Source of the DNA: Sulfitobacter sp043557345 | Lineage (GTDB): Bacteria; Pseudomonadota; Alphaproteobacteria; Rhodobacterales; Rhodobacteraceae | NCBI RefSeq assembly: GCF_043557345.1 | Contig: NZ_JBIFFV010000011.1 | Span: 62,001-126,000, forward strand | Direction of reading: 5' to 3' | Length of the DNA stretch: 64,000 bases | Shown here: positions 33,298 through 44,245 of the stretch, one piece after another | Layout: each line of letters starts with the position of its first letter | Numbering within the stretch: position 1 is the first letter of the stretch | Translations under genes and position numbers: made by a program | The notes under the pieces: model-generated | Told to the model about the DNA's origin: nothing | The model's input: only the letters and a program-made list of their open reading frames with translations | Databases searched by the model: none

Positions 33298-33912
33298 TCA
33301 AGGCCCTAGCCCCCACATCCTAGCTGCAATATCCTGTTCTTCCTTGCCAACAGCATCGGCATAGATCGCCGTTGTCGAGAGTTGCGCATGGCCTAGCCAG
33401 CGTTGCAGCATGTGGAGAGGGACACCCTGGACGGTTGCATGCACTCCGAACCCATGGCGGAGACCTTTGGGCGACCGATACGGTGCATCTGGGATACCGG
33501 CTTCAATCATGACCCTTTTGACGATCTGCCAGACCCGAATACGGCTCAGAGGCCAGATGGGCGCAGCAGCCTTCTTGCGGGACCGTTGAGCTTCGCGGAT
33601 TCCATGCGCCGTGTTCAGCGTATCTATCAACTCCGCTGGCACAGGGATCGTGCGAAACAGCATCTTCTGCTCGCCAGTCGCATCCTTGCGCTTTTTCAAA
33701 GACCGGATCGCGATCGCCCCTCCCGATAGATCGATCCTCGCTGGCGTAATCTCCAAAAGCTCAGATGGCCGACAGCCAGTCCAATGCAGCACTTCGCAGA
33801 GCGTCCGATCGCGGGCGGGTTGCCGTCTGGCCGCGGTAAGGAAGGCAGCCCGCTCTTCAGCGTTGAGATACAGCCGATTTCCGGACCTGTCATAGAGGCG
33901 CATTTCACTCAT
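33298..33912 (-). CDS. Short tyrosine recombinase (integrase family)
   Basis: 204 residues, catalytic domain only; the usual N-terminal SAM-like core-binding domain is missing or tiny. Active-site residues: Arg in WTGCRPSELLEI, Lys in RSLKKRKD, KGLRHGFGVHA (Arg present; the first His of HxLRH is Lys), His in LQRWLGHAQLSTTAIYA and the Tyr nucleophile in that segment. Short integrases of this type are common on Rhodobacteraceae plasmids. Two palindromic sites lie directly upstream of its start (33913-34027). The preceding 190 bases (33106-33297) hold no gene that I can support. Confidence 0.85.
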   Translation of the reverse strand: MSEMRLYDRSGNRLYLNAEERAAFLTAARRQPARDRTLCEVLHWTGCRPSELLEITPARIDLSGGAIAIRSLKKRKDATGEQKMLFRTIPVPAELIDTLNTAHGIREAQRSRKKAAAPIWPLSRIRVWQIVKRVMIEAGIPDAPYRSPKGLRHGFGVHATVQGVPLHMLQRWLGHAQLSTTAIYADAVGKEEQDIAARMWGLGP

Positions 33913-33942
33913 ATTTAACAGATTACAGGAATTCCGTTAAAT
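33913..33942. other. dif-like palindrome 1 beside the recombinase
   Basis: Perfect 7-bp arms ATTTAAC (33913-33919) and GTTAAAT (33936-33942), giving a 30-bp site of two 11-bp half-sites around an 8-bp centre. The outer arm GTTAAAT is like the XerD arm of dif. It lies directly before the recombinase start codon, so recombination or binding here could also affect its expression. Confidence 0.5.
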
Positions 33943-33998
33943 AACCAAGTTCAGTTCGGCCCTGGAACAGCATTAAGGGGCAACCGGAGAGAGCAGCC

Positions 33999-34027
33999 AC
34001 TTAACAGTATTGGAAATAGTGTTAAGT
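33999..34027. other. dif-like palindrome 2 beside the recombinase
   Basis: ACTTAACAGTA and TAGTGTTAAGT form 11-bp arms with one mismatch around a 7-bp centre TTGGAAA, giving 29 bp in total. Size and arm sequence resemble dif/pdif sites used by Xer-type recombinases. It lies 56 bases from palindrome 1. Either may be the crossover site of the adjacent integrase. Confidence 0.55.
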
Positions 34028-34117
34028 AAACCTCTGCGTTCCGCATTTCAACCCAGGAGCTTGGCGAGGCTTTTTCGCCATTCGTTCTTAGGTCGCGGAA
34101 GTCTGCTTTCACTGTTT

Positions 34118-34996
34118 TTAAGGTAATGAAATTTCAGATGATTGAGCTTTTATGCAAAGCGCTACAAAGCGATTGGCGGGGTCGCTTAATAAGCGGGGAT
34201 GAATGATGCCAATCTCGCGGCTGAGCTGCATATCATCTAATTCAATGACATTTGTAGCCCGAAACTGAGACGCATAAATTGCCATCCGTGGCACAATCGC
34301 TATGCCGCACTCGTCCGCGACCAAGGACAGGATGGTGGATATATCGTCCAGCTCAACAAAGTCTTTGGGCCGTATTTGATGCATGTTCAGATAGCTTTCG
34401 ACTTGACGCCCACCAAACGAAATTCGGCTATACCTTACGAACGGCATGGTTCTCAGGGCGAGGGATGGATTTTCCACATTCCAGGACCGAGGTGCGACCA
34501 TGACAAATGGCTCTGCTTGCAACATCGTCCACTGTAGGGACGCGGGCAGCTCAAAATTGGGCTTGATGATGATCGCCAAATCGAGGCTCCTACTGTCAAC
34601 CTTGTCCAACAGCTCCAGTGAAATTCCCGGCACCACGGATTGGCGCATTTTGGGAAACTCACTCGCAAACTTCGGCAACACTTCAGGGATCGGGTAAATA
34701 TGCGCAGAGGCTACGGCCCCGATTTTCAGTGTTCCCTCAGTGTTCGACGGATCATCTGGGTCCGTTAGCGTTTCAGCCAAAGACAGTAGTTTCTGGGCCT
34801 TCTCAAAAACTCGAAGGCCCGTCTCATTGAGCGTTGCTGACCTGCCGGTTCGCTCAAACAGCTCATGCCCCAGCTTGTCCTCAAGGCGCTTCATTTGGCC
34901 GCTCACAGCTGATTGTGTAAGTCCCATGACATCGCCTGCTGCTGCAAAGGTTCCAAGGCGCGCGACGGCAAGAAAGGTTCTAAGTTCGGGTATCAT
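34118..34996 (-). CDS. LysR family transcriptional regulator
   Basis: 292 residues. The N-terminal winged HTH is ELRTFLAVARLGTFAAAGDVMGLTQSAVSGQMKRLEDKLGHELFERTGRSATLNETG. The effector domain (residues 90-290) has GTLKIGAVASAHIYPIPEVLPKFASEFP. It is divergent from the VOC-protein gene and separated by 95 bases that carry three half-sites of a LysR-type operator. It probably controls that gene and itself. Confidence 0.92.
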   Translation of the reverse strand: MIPELRTFLAVARLGTFAAAGDVMGLTQSAVSGQMKRLEDKLGHELFERTGRSATLNETGLRVFEKAQKLLSLAETLTDPDDPSNTEGTLKIGAVASAHIYPIPEVLPKFASEFPKMRQSVVPGISLELLDKVDSRSLDLAIIIKPNFELPASLQWTMLQAEPFVMVAPRSWNVENPSLALRTMPFVRYSRISFGGRQVESYLNMHQIRPKDFVELDDISTILSLVADECGIAIVPRMAIYASQFRATNVIELDDMQLSREIGIIHPRLLSDPANRFVALCIKAQSSEISLP

Positions 34997-35001
34997 TCAT
35001 C

Positions 35002-35042
35002 ATTTTTCATGTAGCTGAGATGAAAAATATATCGTTTTTCAT
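35002..35042. promoter_or_regulatory. LysR-type operator: three ATTTTTCAT/ATGAAAAAT half-sites
   Basis: ATTTTTCAT at 35002-35010 pairs with ATGAAAAAT at 35020-35028 (9-bp arms, 9-bp spacer). The second half-site also pairs with TTTTTCAT at 35035-35042 (spacer 7). The T-n-A dyad in a divergent intergenic region is the classical LysR arrangement, with recognition and activation sites sharing one half. Confidence 0.7.
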
Positions 35043-35091
35043 GAATAATAAAAGGCGCTACTGGACCATTAGGTTAAACCAAGGAGCGATC

Positions 35092-35520
35092 ATGACCCAG
35101 CAAACAATACCGCCCTTCCATCTCGCCTTCCCGGTCGATGATCTTGAGGCCGCAAGACATTTTTACAAAGACCTTCTCGGGTGCAGCGAAGGGCGTTCTG
35201 CAAACACTTGGGTGGATTTCAACTTTCGCGGCCATCAGATCGTCGCGCACTACGCACCTGATGAACTTTCGGCTGCTAAAACCGGTGAAGTTGATGGGCA
35301 CAATGTTCCCGTTCGCCACGCCGGTATCATCATGGACATGGAGGATTGGCTTGCGACGGCAAAACGACTGGAGAATGGAGGAATTGAGTTTGTGATCAAG
35401 CCCTACATCCGTTTCGAGGGCGAGCCAGGCGAACAAGCGACGATGTTCTTCAACGACCCTGCAGGAAATGCAATTGAGTTGAAGGCATTCAAAAACATCG
35501 ATCAGCTCTTCGCGACGTGA
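35092..35520 (+). CDS. VOC (glyoxalase/dioxygenase-like) family protein
   Basis: 142 residues from ATG 35092, after the binding site AAGGAGCGATC. FHLAFPVDDLEAARHFYKDLLGC is the first beta-alpha-beta unit with a metal-ligand His. VDFNFRGHQIVAHYAP and the C-terminal FFNDPAGNAIELKAF, with the Glu ligand, complete the VOC fold. It may be a glyoxalase, a small dioxygenase or a lyase; the substrate is not evident. It is divergent from the LysR gene. Confidence 0.87.
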   Translation: MTQQTIPPFHLAFPVDDLEAARHFYKDLLGCSEGRSANTWVDFNFRGHQIVAHYAPDELSAAKTGEVDGHNVPVRHAGIIMDMEDWLATAKRLENGGIEFVIKPYIRFEGEPGEQATMFFNDPAGNAIELKAFKNIDQLFAT

Positions 35521-35782
35521 TCCATTCCCAATCAGCGGTCACTCATGCATCACTCAGCATTGGTAACTCTGGGCTCGTGGCGGTCGTTAGCTGCAACGAG
35601 CACTGGAGTCTGCTGAGCGGACAAACCCGCCTTTTGCTGACGCCGCTATTGCTGACGCAGAAACCCTTTGCAGGCGCGGCACGCTATTTGTCGCGCCGCA
35701 GAAGATTTCCCGTTTCCGGTCATTCATCACTGCAAAATTTGGTAAAATCCAAATCACACTTTCGCGGCAAACGGATCTGACC

Positions 35783-36372
35783 GTGGATGCGGTAAAGATC
35801 GCCAATCAGCAGTTGCTCAGCGTTCTGCTGCGCCACGGCCTTCGATATGAAAGCGGGAAATACTGGACGCAGCGCCACCGCCGCTGGCTCGCAGAACTGC
35901 CCGTTTCCGCTTTGCCCATCAGCAGTTGGTCTTTGAGGAACTCAAGCGTGCCGTTGACCAAGCCGAGGAACGGGTTGCAACTCTGGATCAAGCGATAGAA
36001 ACGGCTATTTCTGGTTGGCATTTCGCGCCGGTGGTTGACGCCCTGTGCGCCTTGCGCGGCGTGAACACAACCATCGCCGCAACCGTGGTGGCCGAGATCG
36101 GCGATATCACAAGGTTCGAAAATCCACGCCAGTTGATGTCGTGGTTGGGGCTCGTGCCGAGCGAACATTCCAGTGGAAGCACGTTCAGGAGGGGACGATT
36201 GACCAAGGCGGGGAACGCTCTGGCGCGCACCATGTTGGTTGAGGCTGGATGGTCCCATCGCCATCCGCCCAAAGAAGGGCAACGGTATCCGAAGCGTTCG
36301 GCTCACCTGCAACAGCAGATCAAGGATATCAGCTGGAAAGCTCAGACAAGGCTTTGCAAACGGTATCTCTCC
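35783..36372 (+). pseudogene. IS110-family transposase remnant with frameshift
   Basis: Starts mid-protein (LLSVLLRHGLRYESGKYWTQRHRRWLAEL) in one frame, shifts near 35905 to RFAHQQLVFEELKRAVDQAEERV, and runs through VVDALCALRGVNTTIAATVVAEIGDI, PRQLMSWLGLVPSEHSSG and ISWKAQTRLCKRY. The N-terminal DEDD region is absent and the C-terminus decays after 36372. It is a different IS110 lineage from the copy at 27393. The stretch 35521-35782 before it holds no gene that I can support; a degenerate GCGGTCGTTAGCTGCA there resembles part of the Tn3-linked repeat. Confidence 0.82.
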
Positions 36373-36542
36373 TTCCCGCCGATGCGCAGGTCACGGGATG
36401 ATCCGTCTCGCAAACATTATGGGCCGTTCAATCGTTCTTTCGGAAAAGGGCGGCACCGGCAATACCGGTGCCGCCAGTCGGCCGTCCACAGGGAGGTTGT
36501 AGAGGACGAATTCTACAGGGAAATTTGTGAACATGCCGGAAA

Positions 36543-37301
36543 TCAGCGTAGGTATCCCAGCGGGTCGACTTTCTCGCGCAGCAAGCGAAGCTCATCTCGC
36601 GTGGGCGCCAAGGTCACTTCGATTTTTGGGTGGACACCAAGGTCAAAGGCAGTGTTTTCGACGACTTCTTCGACCGAGCTGTGTGGATGCACTGATCTAA
36701 TCCGCATGCGCAAGCTGTCCTGATCAAAATCCATTGTTGCCAAGGGCGAAACGCATAGGTGTGGTCCGCCTTTCAGACCAGCCGCGGCAAAGCTCTCAGG
36801 ACCGTCCAAATAGCCGGGAGAAGTGATGAAATCCACTCGTTCCACGAAATTCCGGCGGGAGTGAACCGTCGGGCAGATATAGAACCGCTTTGACTGACCC
36901 GCATATGAAATATTCGCGGCACCAGGCCCGCGCATTTTCGGCTCGTGAAGCGTGCCCCCGATGTGGTGAAGATTGATATTGCCGTGCGCATCAATCTGCA
37001 AACCGTTGTGAAAGAAGAAGTCCAGACCGCGATGGGAATGCCCAAAAAGCTCCAGAAATGTCTCGGCCGCTTCGCAGGCGCCCAGGGCCCGGTCATCCAA
37101 CATCGACGGCCAGAGTTGCGTGGGATTCGGGTTGACGAACATTTCCCCCGCGATTTGTAGGTCGGGCGCGTGAGTTAGCCGTGCCAACAATATCGCCGCC
37201 ATCGGGATCGCCGCCGCAGCGCCAGCGGCGCCCAGTTCGCCGTTCTTCAGTTCACGCGACAACAGAACCGCCTGAAGTTCCTGAATGGAATAATCGCTCA
37301 T
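36543..37301 (-). CDS. CoA-transferase subunit B (Gct-like)
   Basis: 252 residues. The family I CoA-transferase beta-subunit fold shows in MAAILLARLTHAPDLQIAGEMFVNPNP, where Glu53 stands where glutaconate CoA-transferase has its catalytic Glu, NLHHIGGTLHEPKMRGPGAANISYAG and FVERVDFITSPGYLDG. It acts with subunit A, whose gene overlaps its start by four bases. It moves CoA onto a carboxylic acid from another acyl-CoA. The IpdB hydrolases of steroid breakdown are related, so hydrolase activity is a lesser possibility. Confidence 0.83.
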   Translation of the reverse strand: MSDYSIQELQAVLLSRELKNGELGAAGAAAAIPMAAILLARLTHAPDLQIAGEMFVNPNPTQLWPSMLDDRALGACEAAETFLELFGHSHRGLDFFFHNGLQIDAHGNINLHHIGGTLHEPKMRGPGAANISYAGQSKRFYICPTVHSRRNFVERVDFITSPGYLDGPESFAAAGLKGGPHLCVSPLATMDFDQDSLRMRIRSVHPHSSVEEVVENTAFDLGVHPKIEVTLAPTRDELRLLREKVDPLGYLR

Positions 37302-38218
37302 AGGTTTCTGGCCTCTTCTTCCAATGCGGGCAGACGCGTATCGGGGAGGCGCGAAAGGTAGTCCCGCTGCGATGCGCAGCCTGACACGTCTTGCTCAAGA
37401 AACATGCGCAGCCCCTCCGGCGCGCCCTTGCGGGCAGCTTCCGCCAGATCGGCATAGGCGTCGATATAGGCCTCATCGATGCTGTAATGCGGGAAACTGC
37501 CGCTGGGATGGGCCGCGTAGGGCAGTTCCACGATGGCATCGACATAGATGTTGGGCACCGAGGTTTCACGAGGCCGCGACAGGATATCATCGGGTGCCAC
37601 GATACGGTCCACGCTGGCAATCACGAAATCCGAGGCCCGCGCGATCATCTGGTCGGCATAGGTCATCGTACTCAGATGCCGCAAATTGCCGTAGATATCG
37701 CCTTCCTGCGCATGGATCAGCGCCAGTTTGGGGCGCAGGGCCCGTGTCGCGAAAAGCGTCTCACCGGTAAAGGGGCAGGTGATATGCGCCACCAGCGGGT
37801 TGTGCTTTGGCACATCCGATCCTTTCCAGGCGGCGACCGGCTGAAACGGCACCCCGTTGGCCGAGGCCAGGTAGCCGCCAACCACTGAAAGCGCGTCGAC
37901 GCAATGGGCGCGGATCCGCCCCTCTTCCACCGCATGGCGGAAGCTTGGGCACATGCGCTCTTCCAGTGTCACGGCGGGGCAGTAGGTTTCGGCGACACAA
38001 CCGGCTGCGATCAGAAGGTCGACATCAAAGCCGGATCCAGGCGACGAGCTGACCTTGAGGTCTTTGAAGCCCGCCTTGATGACTTCACGCACCAGCGCTG
38101 TCGGGCGCCCCTGTTTGAACAGTCCGCCAATCGCCAGAAGATCGCCATCGCTCAACTGCGCACGCAGGCATGCGCCTATCTCATTTTCAGCGATTTGTTT
38201 GGTATAACGTTCAGACAT
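37298..38218 (-). CDS. CoA-transferase subunit A (Gct-like)
   Basis: 306 residues from ATG 38218 (MSERYTKQIAENEIG). It has the alpha-subunit glycine motif DLLAIGGLFKQGRPTALVREVI, SSPGSGFDVDLLIAAGCV, and YADLAEAARKGAPEGL near the end. It partners the subunit B encoded next. Its start overlaps the stop of the acyl-CoA synthetase upstream by eight bases, so the three genes form one unit reading leftward from 40334. Confidence 0.85.
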   Translation of the reverse strand: MSERYTKQIAENEIGACLRAQLSDGDLLAIGGLFKQGRPTALVREVIKAGFKDLKVSSSPGSGFDVDLLIAAGCVAETYCPAVTLEERMCPSFRHAVEEGRIRAHCVDALSVVGGYLASANGVPFQPVAAWKGSDVPKHNPLVAHITCPFTGETLFATRALRPKLALIHAQEGDIYGNLRHLSTMTYADQMIARASDFVIASVDRIVAPDDILSRPRETSVPNIYVDAIVELPYAAHPSGSFPHYSIDEAYIDAYADLAEAARKGAPEGLRMFLEQDVSGCASQRDYLSRLPDTRLPALEEEARNL

Positions 38219-40334
38219 CCTTTTCCCCCGCCGAGAACACAGTTGCGTCGAAAATCCACGCGCCCTGTCCGGCGGCGCCGACGCCCACCGGGTTAATTTC
38301 CAGCCCAGCGAAATCCGGCGAAAGCTTGCCGCCAAGGTCAGCCAGCTTTTCGATCAGGCCGGTCAGGGCTTCGATATCAAGCGCTGCTTTGCCCCGCGCG
38401 CCGCGCAGGATTTTGCCGATCTTGCAATCATCGATCATGTTGGTGATTTCGCCCCGCGACAGGGGCAGAAGACGGGTGGTGACGTCCTTGAACACCTCGG
38501 TATAGATGCCGCCGCTGCCAAGGGTCAGGCTAGGGCCGAATTCCCGGTCATAGCTGACCGAAACAAAAACCTCTGCCTCGGCCCGAAGCGTTTCGGCAAG
38601 GATGAACCCCCTAAGGTCCAGCCTGTGCGCCCCGGCGCTGCGCTGCATCTCGTCCAGCACGGCGGTCAAGGCAGGTTCATCTGCCACGCCTACTGCAACG
38701 AGGCCGTATTCCGATTTATGCACGACCCCTTCGGCGATCCCCTTGACGGTGACCGGATAGCCCACGACCCTTGCCTGCGCCAGGGCGGTGTCTCGGTTAC
38801 TTGCGATGACGAAGGTCTCTTTCGGGAATGGAATGCCCAGATCCTGCAACCGCTTTTTGCTGCTGGCCTCATCAAGGCTGTGCAGGCCGCTCTGTCCCAG
38901 CTGAGGATAGGACAACGGCAGCGGCCCGGCGTCGAGGATCGAACTGGGCCGGTCCTGACACTTGAGATACGCCGCCTTGCCGTTCAGCGCCGCGACAGCG
39001 GTGTCGATGCGGGTGAACACGGTTTTCCCGGCTACGCGAAGGTCACGCAGCGCTTCGGCATTGTAGATATCAGAAGGCCAGAGTGCGACGATGGGTTTGC
39101 CGGTTTCCGCCTCGACACGGCTGATCGCATCAACACTGTCCTGTGCCCAGGTCGGAACAACGGGGGTATTGGCAACGGCCACGGCTTCAAACGCGGGATC
39201 GGAAGCAAATGAACCAAGGCATTGCGCAAAGCCGCCCTGTTCTCGGAACGGGCTGCCGCCGACATCCACCGGATTCTTTGGCTTAAGAAAATCAGGTAGA
39301 TATTGCTGCAATTGCTGCGAGACAGCTGCACTGGGGTTGGGCAGGTCCACGTCCCCGGCATGCGCCAGGGCATCCGCAAGGCAGCCGCCAAGACCGCCCG
39401 AAACCGTCAGAACCCCAACCGAGCGGCCGCCACCGGCATGGGCAAGATAATGGGCGACCGGAAGCAGGTCTTCGATATTCTTGACATCCGTAAGCCCCAG
39501 TTGTCGCGCGGCGGCCTCATAGGTGCTGCGCGCGCCCAGCAGCGCGCCGGTATGGCCAGCAGCGGCAGCGGCGCCCGTGTCCGAACGACCCGCTTTGTAG
39601 ATCGCAATCGGCTTGCCCGATGCAAAGGCACGGCGGGCGGCGGCGACAATGCGCTTGGGGTGGCGGAACGCCTCGACATAAAGGGCAATGCTGCGCGTTT
39701 CGGGATCATCGATCAGGAAATCCACGCAATCGGCAATATCGGTGACCGCCTCGTTGCCGGTGGAGATCAGATAACTCATGCCAATCTGGTCGCGCTCGGC
39801 AACATCCATCAGCAGGCTGCCCAGGGCGCCGCTTTGCACGACAACGCCAATATCGCCCCTGGGGGCGCTGTGGGTTGCAAGGCGACTGGTGGAGCTGAGC
39901 GCGGTATCCCGGCCGAAATTGATCAGGCCGGTGGTGTTCGGTCCCAGCATCACGGCACCATGATCGCGCAGCATCCCGACGAGGCGCTCTTGCAGAGCGG
40001 CGCCTTCGGCTCCGGCTTCTGAGAAACCCGCGCTGATCGTGACGAAGGCCCGGACGCCCATGTCCAGCGCCTGCTGAACCGTGTCGGGCACCTGCGCGGC
40101 AGGGATCGACAGGACCACGCATTCGGGTGCCGTCGGCAGATCCGCCAGAGATGTCACCGAGGTTATGCCATGCAAGGTGATCGGTGAGCGGGTGACCATG
40201 TCGATTCGGCCCCTGAAGCCGTGTTTGACAAGATGTTCCAAAACGGCGCGCCCGCCCACTTGAAACGTTGTGTCCTTGCCCGACACCCCGACAATAGCAA
40301 CGGACGTTGGTGAAAATAGTTGGGTGATGCTCAT
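38211..40334 (-). CDS. ADP-forming acyl-CoA synthetase (CoA-binding/ATP-grasp fusion)
   Basis: 707 residues from ATG 40334 (MSITQLFSPTSVAIVGVSG). In order: CoA-binding Rossmann domain, succinyl-CoA synthetase-like flavodoxin domain with the phospho-His motif AAGHTGALLG, then an ATP-grasp domain (ARVVGYPVTVKGIAEGVVHKSE-type sequence, ending GLEINPVGVG). It makes acyl-CoA from an acid, CoA and ATP, giving ADP. Together with the CoA-transferase downstream it offers two ways to activate the substrate. The promoter region upstream carries the regulon palindrome. Confidence 0.88.
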   Translation of the reverse strand: MSITQLFSPTSVAIVGVSGKDTTFQVGGRAVLEHLVKHGFRGRIDMVTRSPITLHGITSVTSLADLPTAPECVVLSIPAAQVPDTVQQALDMGVRAFVTISAGFSEAGAEGAALQERLVGMLRDHGAVMLGPNTTGLINFGRDTALSSTSRLATHSAPRGDIGVVVQSGALGSLLMDVAERDQIGMSYLISTGNEAVTDIADCVDFLIDDPETRSIALYVEAFRHPKRIVAAARRAFASGKPIAIYKAGRSDTGAAAAAGHTGALLGARSTYEAAARQLGLTDVKNIEDLLPVAHYLAHAGGGRSVGVLTVSGGLGGCLADALAHAGDVDLPNPSAAVSQQLQQYLPDFLKPKNPVDVGGSPFREQGGFAQCLGSFASDPAFEAVAVANTPVVPTWAQDSVDAISRVEAETGKPIVALWPSDIYNAEALRDLRVAGKTVFTRIDTAVAALNGKAAYLKCQDRPSSILDAGPLPLSYPQLGQSGLHSLDEASSKKRLQDLGIPFPKETFVIASNRDTALAQARVVGYPVTVKGIAEGVVHKSEYGLVAVGVADEPALTAVLDEMQRSAGAHRLDLRGFILAETLRAEAEVFVSVSYDREFGPSLTLGSGGIYTEVFKDVTTRLLPLSRGEITNMIDDCKIGKILRGARGKAALDIEALTGLIEKLADLGGKLSPDFAGLEINPVGVGAAGQGAWIFDATVFSAGEKDV

Positions 40335-40491
40335 CTTGGCGCCATGGTCCTCTTTCAAACTGCACGGATATGGGCGTCGCCCATCCTGCCCGCGCTGCCT
40401 CCTGACTTCGGGCCACCCCTGCACGGGTGCCGACCCATCTCGGCCTTGCTATATCGAAGTCGAAATTGGACTGTGAAATTTTTGATTAGTG

Positions 40492-40538
40492 GTTTCGCAT
40501 AGTGGGTTGTTTTGCGAAACCTCGTCACTATGCGGTTC
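40492..40538. promoter_or_regulatory. Operator copy 1 of the catabolic regulon
   Basis: GTTTCGCATAGTG (40492-40504) and CACTATGCGGTTC (40526-40538) form a dyad, and TGCGAAAC at 40513-40520 offers a second partner half. It lies between the divergent acyl-CoA synthetase and permease genes. The sequence matches the palindromes at 50548 and 55206. The form resembles operators of IclR-type regulators such as the PobR/Pca group. Confidence 0.75.
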
Positions 40539-40657
40539 GCACCGGCATTTGAATGGATATTCCCGCACACAGCGCCATAGCTGGGGATATGTGGACTGAC
40601 AATCAGTTGCGGCCCTATTGATGCAGTTCACCCGCAACATCACAAAGTCATATCACA

Positions 40658-42070
40658 ATGCAAATCGACCGCCATCGCACCGCGCCTCAATCGGCCTGTC
40701 TTGCAGGATTATTCCTGGTAGCAACCGCCTGCGTCTTTGTTGCGGACGAATGGACGCAGGCCATCGAACTGGAATGGCTGACGGCCGCCCTGGCCATCTT
40801 GGTCGCCCTGACCCTGGCCCTTCGCTCGCAAACCAAAGAACGATTGTTTCTTGCGGTGGCGCTTGTCCTTACGGGGATCGCCTTGGCAACATTGCCCGAT
40901 GCCCTGGCACGCATTCTGCGCGCTCTGCAAACTGCGGGTTTTATCGCGGCGATCTTTACGGCACTGGCGACCCTGCGTGCGGTGGCCGAAAGCTCACCCG
41001 CCATCCAACGGTCAGGCCAATATCTGGTGGCGCAACCGCCAGGGCGAAGGTATCTTGCTCTTACGCTGGGCGGGCATGCATTTACTCTGATCTTGAACTA
41101 TGGATCGATCGTCTTGCTGGGAAGCATGGCGATGGCGCGTGACGACGCCAATCAGGATCCGCGCATTTGCGCGCTACGCACCAAGCGCATGCTATCGGCG
41201 GTTCAGCGGGGATTTGTCGCGGCGGTGATCTGGTCGCCGTTATCCCTGTCGGTGGCAATCACGCTGACACTGCTACCCGAGGTGCATTGGATCGATATCG
41301 CCTTTCCCTGCCTTGTTTCGTCCTTTCTTTTGTTCGTTTGCGGCTGGGAACTTGATTCCCGTATCCGCCCGCCTGTCAGAACTCAGGCCCCTTCCCGGAC
41401 TGCGGCGGTAGGTGGTTGGCGTGCGCTGGCCCCGCTTGGCCTGTTGCTTTGCCTGCTTGGCACGCTTCTAAGCGGGCTGCATGCCCTGACCGGTATCCGA
41501 ACAATCGGACTGGTTGTCGGGGTGGTGCCCTGTATCGCTGCGGTCTGGCTTTGGCGTATCACCCGCGATCCAGATAACGGGCTGGACTTCGGGGCGCGGG
41601 CAAAAGCCTATCTCACGCAGGACTTACCCGGATTGAGCAAAGAGATCTTGCTGCTGATGTCGGCGGGATATATCGGCAATATCGGCGCCCCGATCATCGC
41701 CCCATTACTGGCCGCCGCCGGAGTTGATCCTTCGGGGTTGACCGGCTGGGTCGTGCTTTTGATACTGATCTGGGCGCTGCCCCTGGCGGGACAATTCGGA
41801 ATGAACCCGATCCTGTCCTTTTCGCTGATTGCACCGTTGCTGCCATCCGCTGAGTCCTTGGGCGTATCCGCAGCCGCCATCGCCGCGGCGGCGCTGGCCG
41901 GGTTCGCTCTGAGCGGCGCAAGTTCGCCCTTCACGGCAACCAACCTGTTGACCGGGGCGTTGGGCAAAGTCTCGGCGTTCGAGGTCGGCGTCAGATGGAG
42001 CGGCCCCTACACATTGCTGGCAGGGGCCATGATCTCGGTTTGGATCGGGGTATACGCGTTCCTACTTTAG
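40658..42070 (+). CDS. Multi-span membrane permease of unknown substrate
   Basis: 470 residues with about 11 or 12 hydrophobic segments, such as LFLAVALVLTGIALATLP, HAFTLILNYGSIVLLGSM and AAIAAAALAGFALSGASSPFTATNLLTGALG. The overall plan resembles ion-transporter-type carboxylate permeases, but I cannot name the family. It is the only gene rightward from the first regulon operator and is likely an uptake or efflux route for a pathway acid. Its downstream region to 42268 holds no gene. Confidence 0.65.
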   Translation: MQIDRHRTAPQSACLAGLFLVATACVFVADEWTQAIELEWLTAALAILVALTLALRSQTKERLFLAVALVLTGIALATLPDALARILRALQTAGFIAAIFTALATLRAVAESSPAIQRSGQYLVAQPPGRRYLALTLGGHAFTLILNYGSIVLLGSMAMARDDANQDPRICALRTKRMLSAVQRGFVAAVIWSPLSLSVAITLTLLPEVHWIDIAFPCLVSSFLLFVCGWELDSRIRPPVRTQAPSRTAAVGGWRALAPLGLLLCLLGTLLSGLHALTGIRTIGLVVGVVPCIAAVWLWRITRDPDNGLDFGARAKAYLTQDLPGLSKEILLLMSAGYIGNIGAPIIAPLLAAAGVDPSGLTGWVVLLILIWALPLAGQFGMNPILSFSLIAPLLPSAESLGVSAAAIAAAALAGFALSGASSPFTATNLLTGALGKVSAFEVGVRWSGPYTLLAGAMISVWIGVYAFLL

Positions 42071-42268
42071 GTGGTTCAGACCCTGTCGGAATCCTTCCCG
42101 TCATAGAATCGGCTGTTTTACCTCGCAGCCGGAATAGCGCCGTCAGGTGTCCGGCATCGTCAGGCCCCCCCAGGCCAGGGTCTGACAACGGGGTTACTTG
42201 CATCAGAGGGATAGTTTGTGTTGAGAGCAAAGAAACACGGTCCCGTTTCTGACGAAATCTGAAATCCT

Positions 42269-44241
<1,973 letters not shown>

Positions 44242-44245
<4 letters not shown>

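Noticed and set aside
42071..42268. Possible terminator with AGAAAC/GTTTCT arms near 42230
   Set aside because: The stem is only six bases with an eight-base loop and has no T-run.
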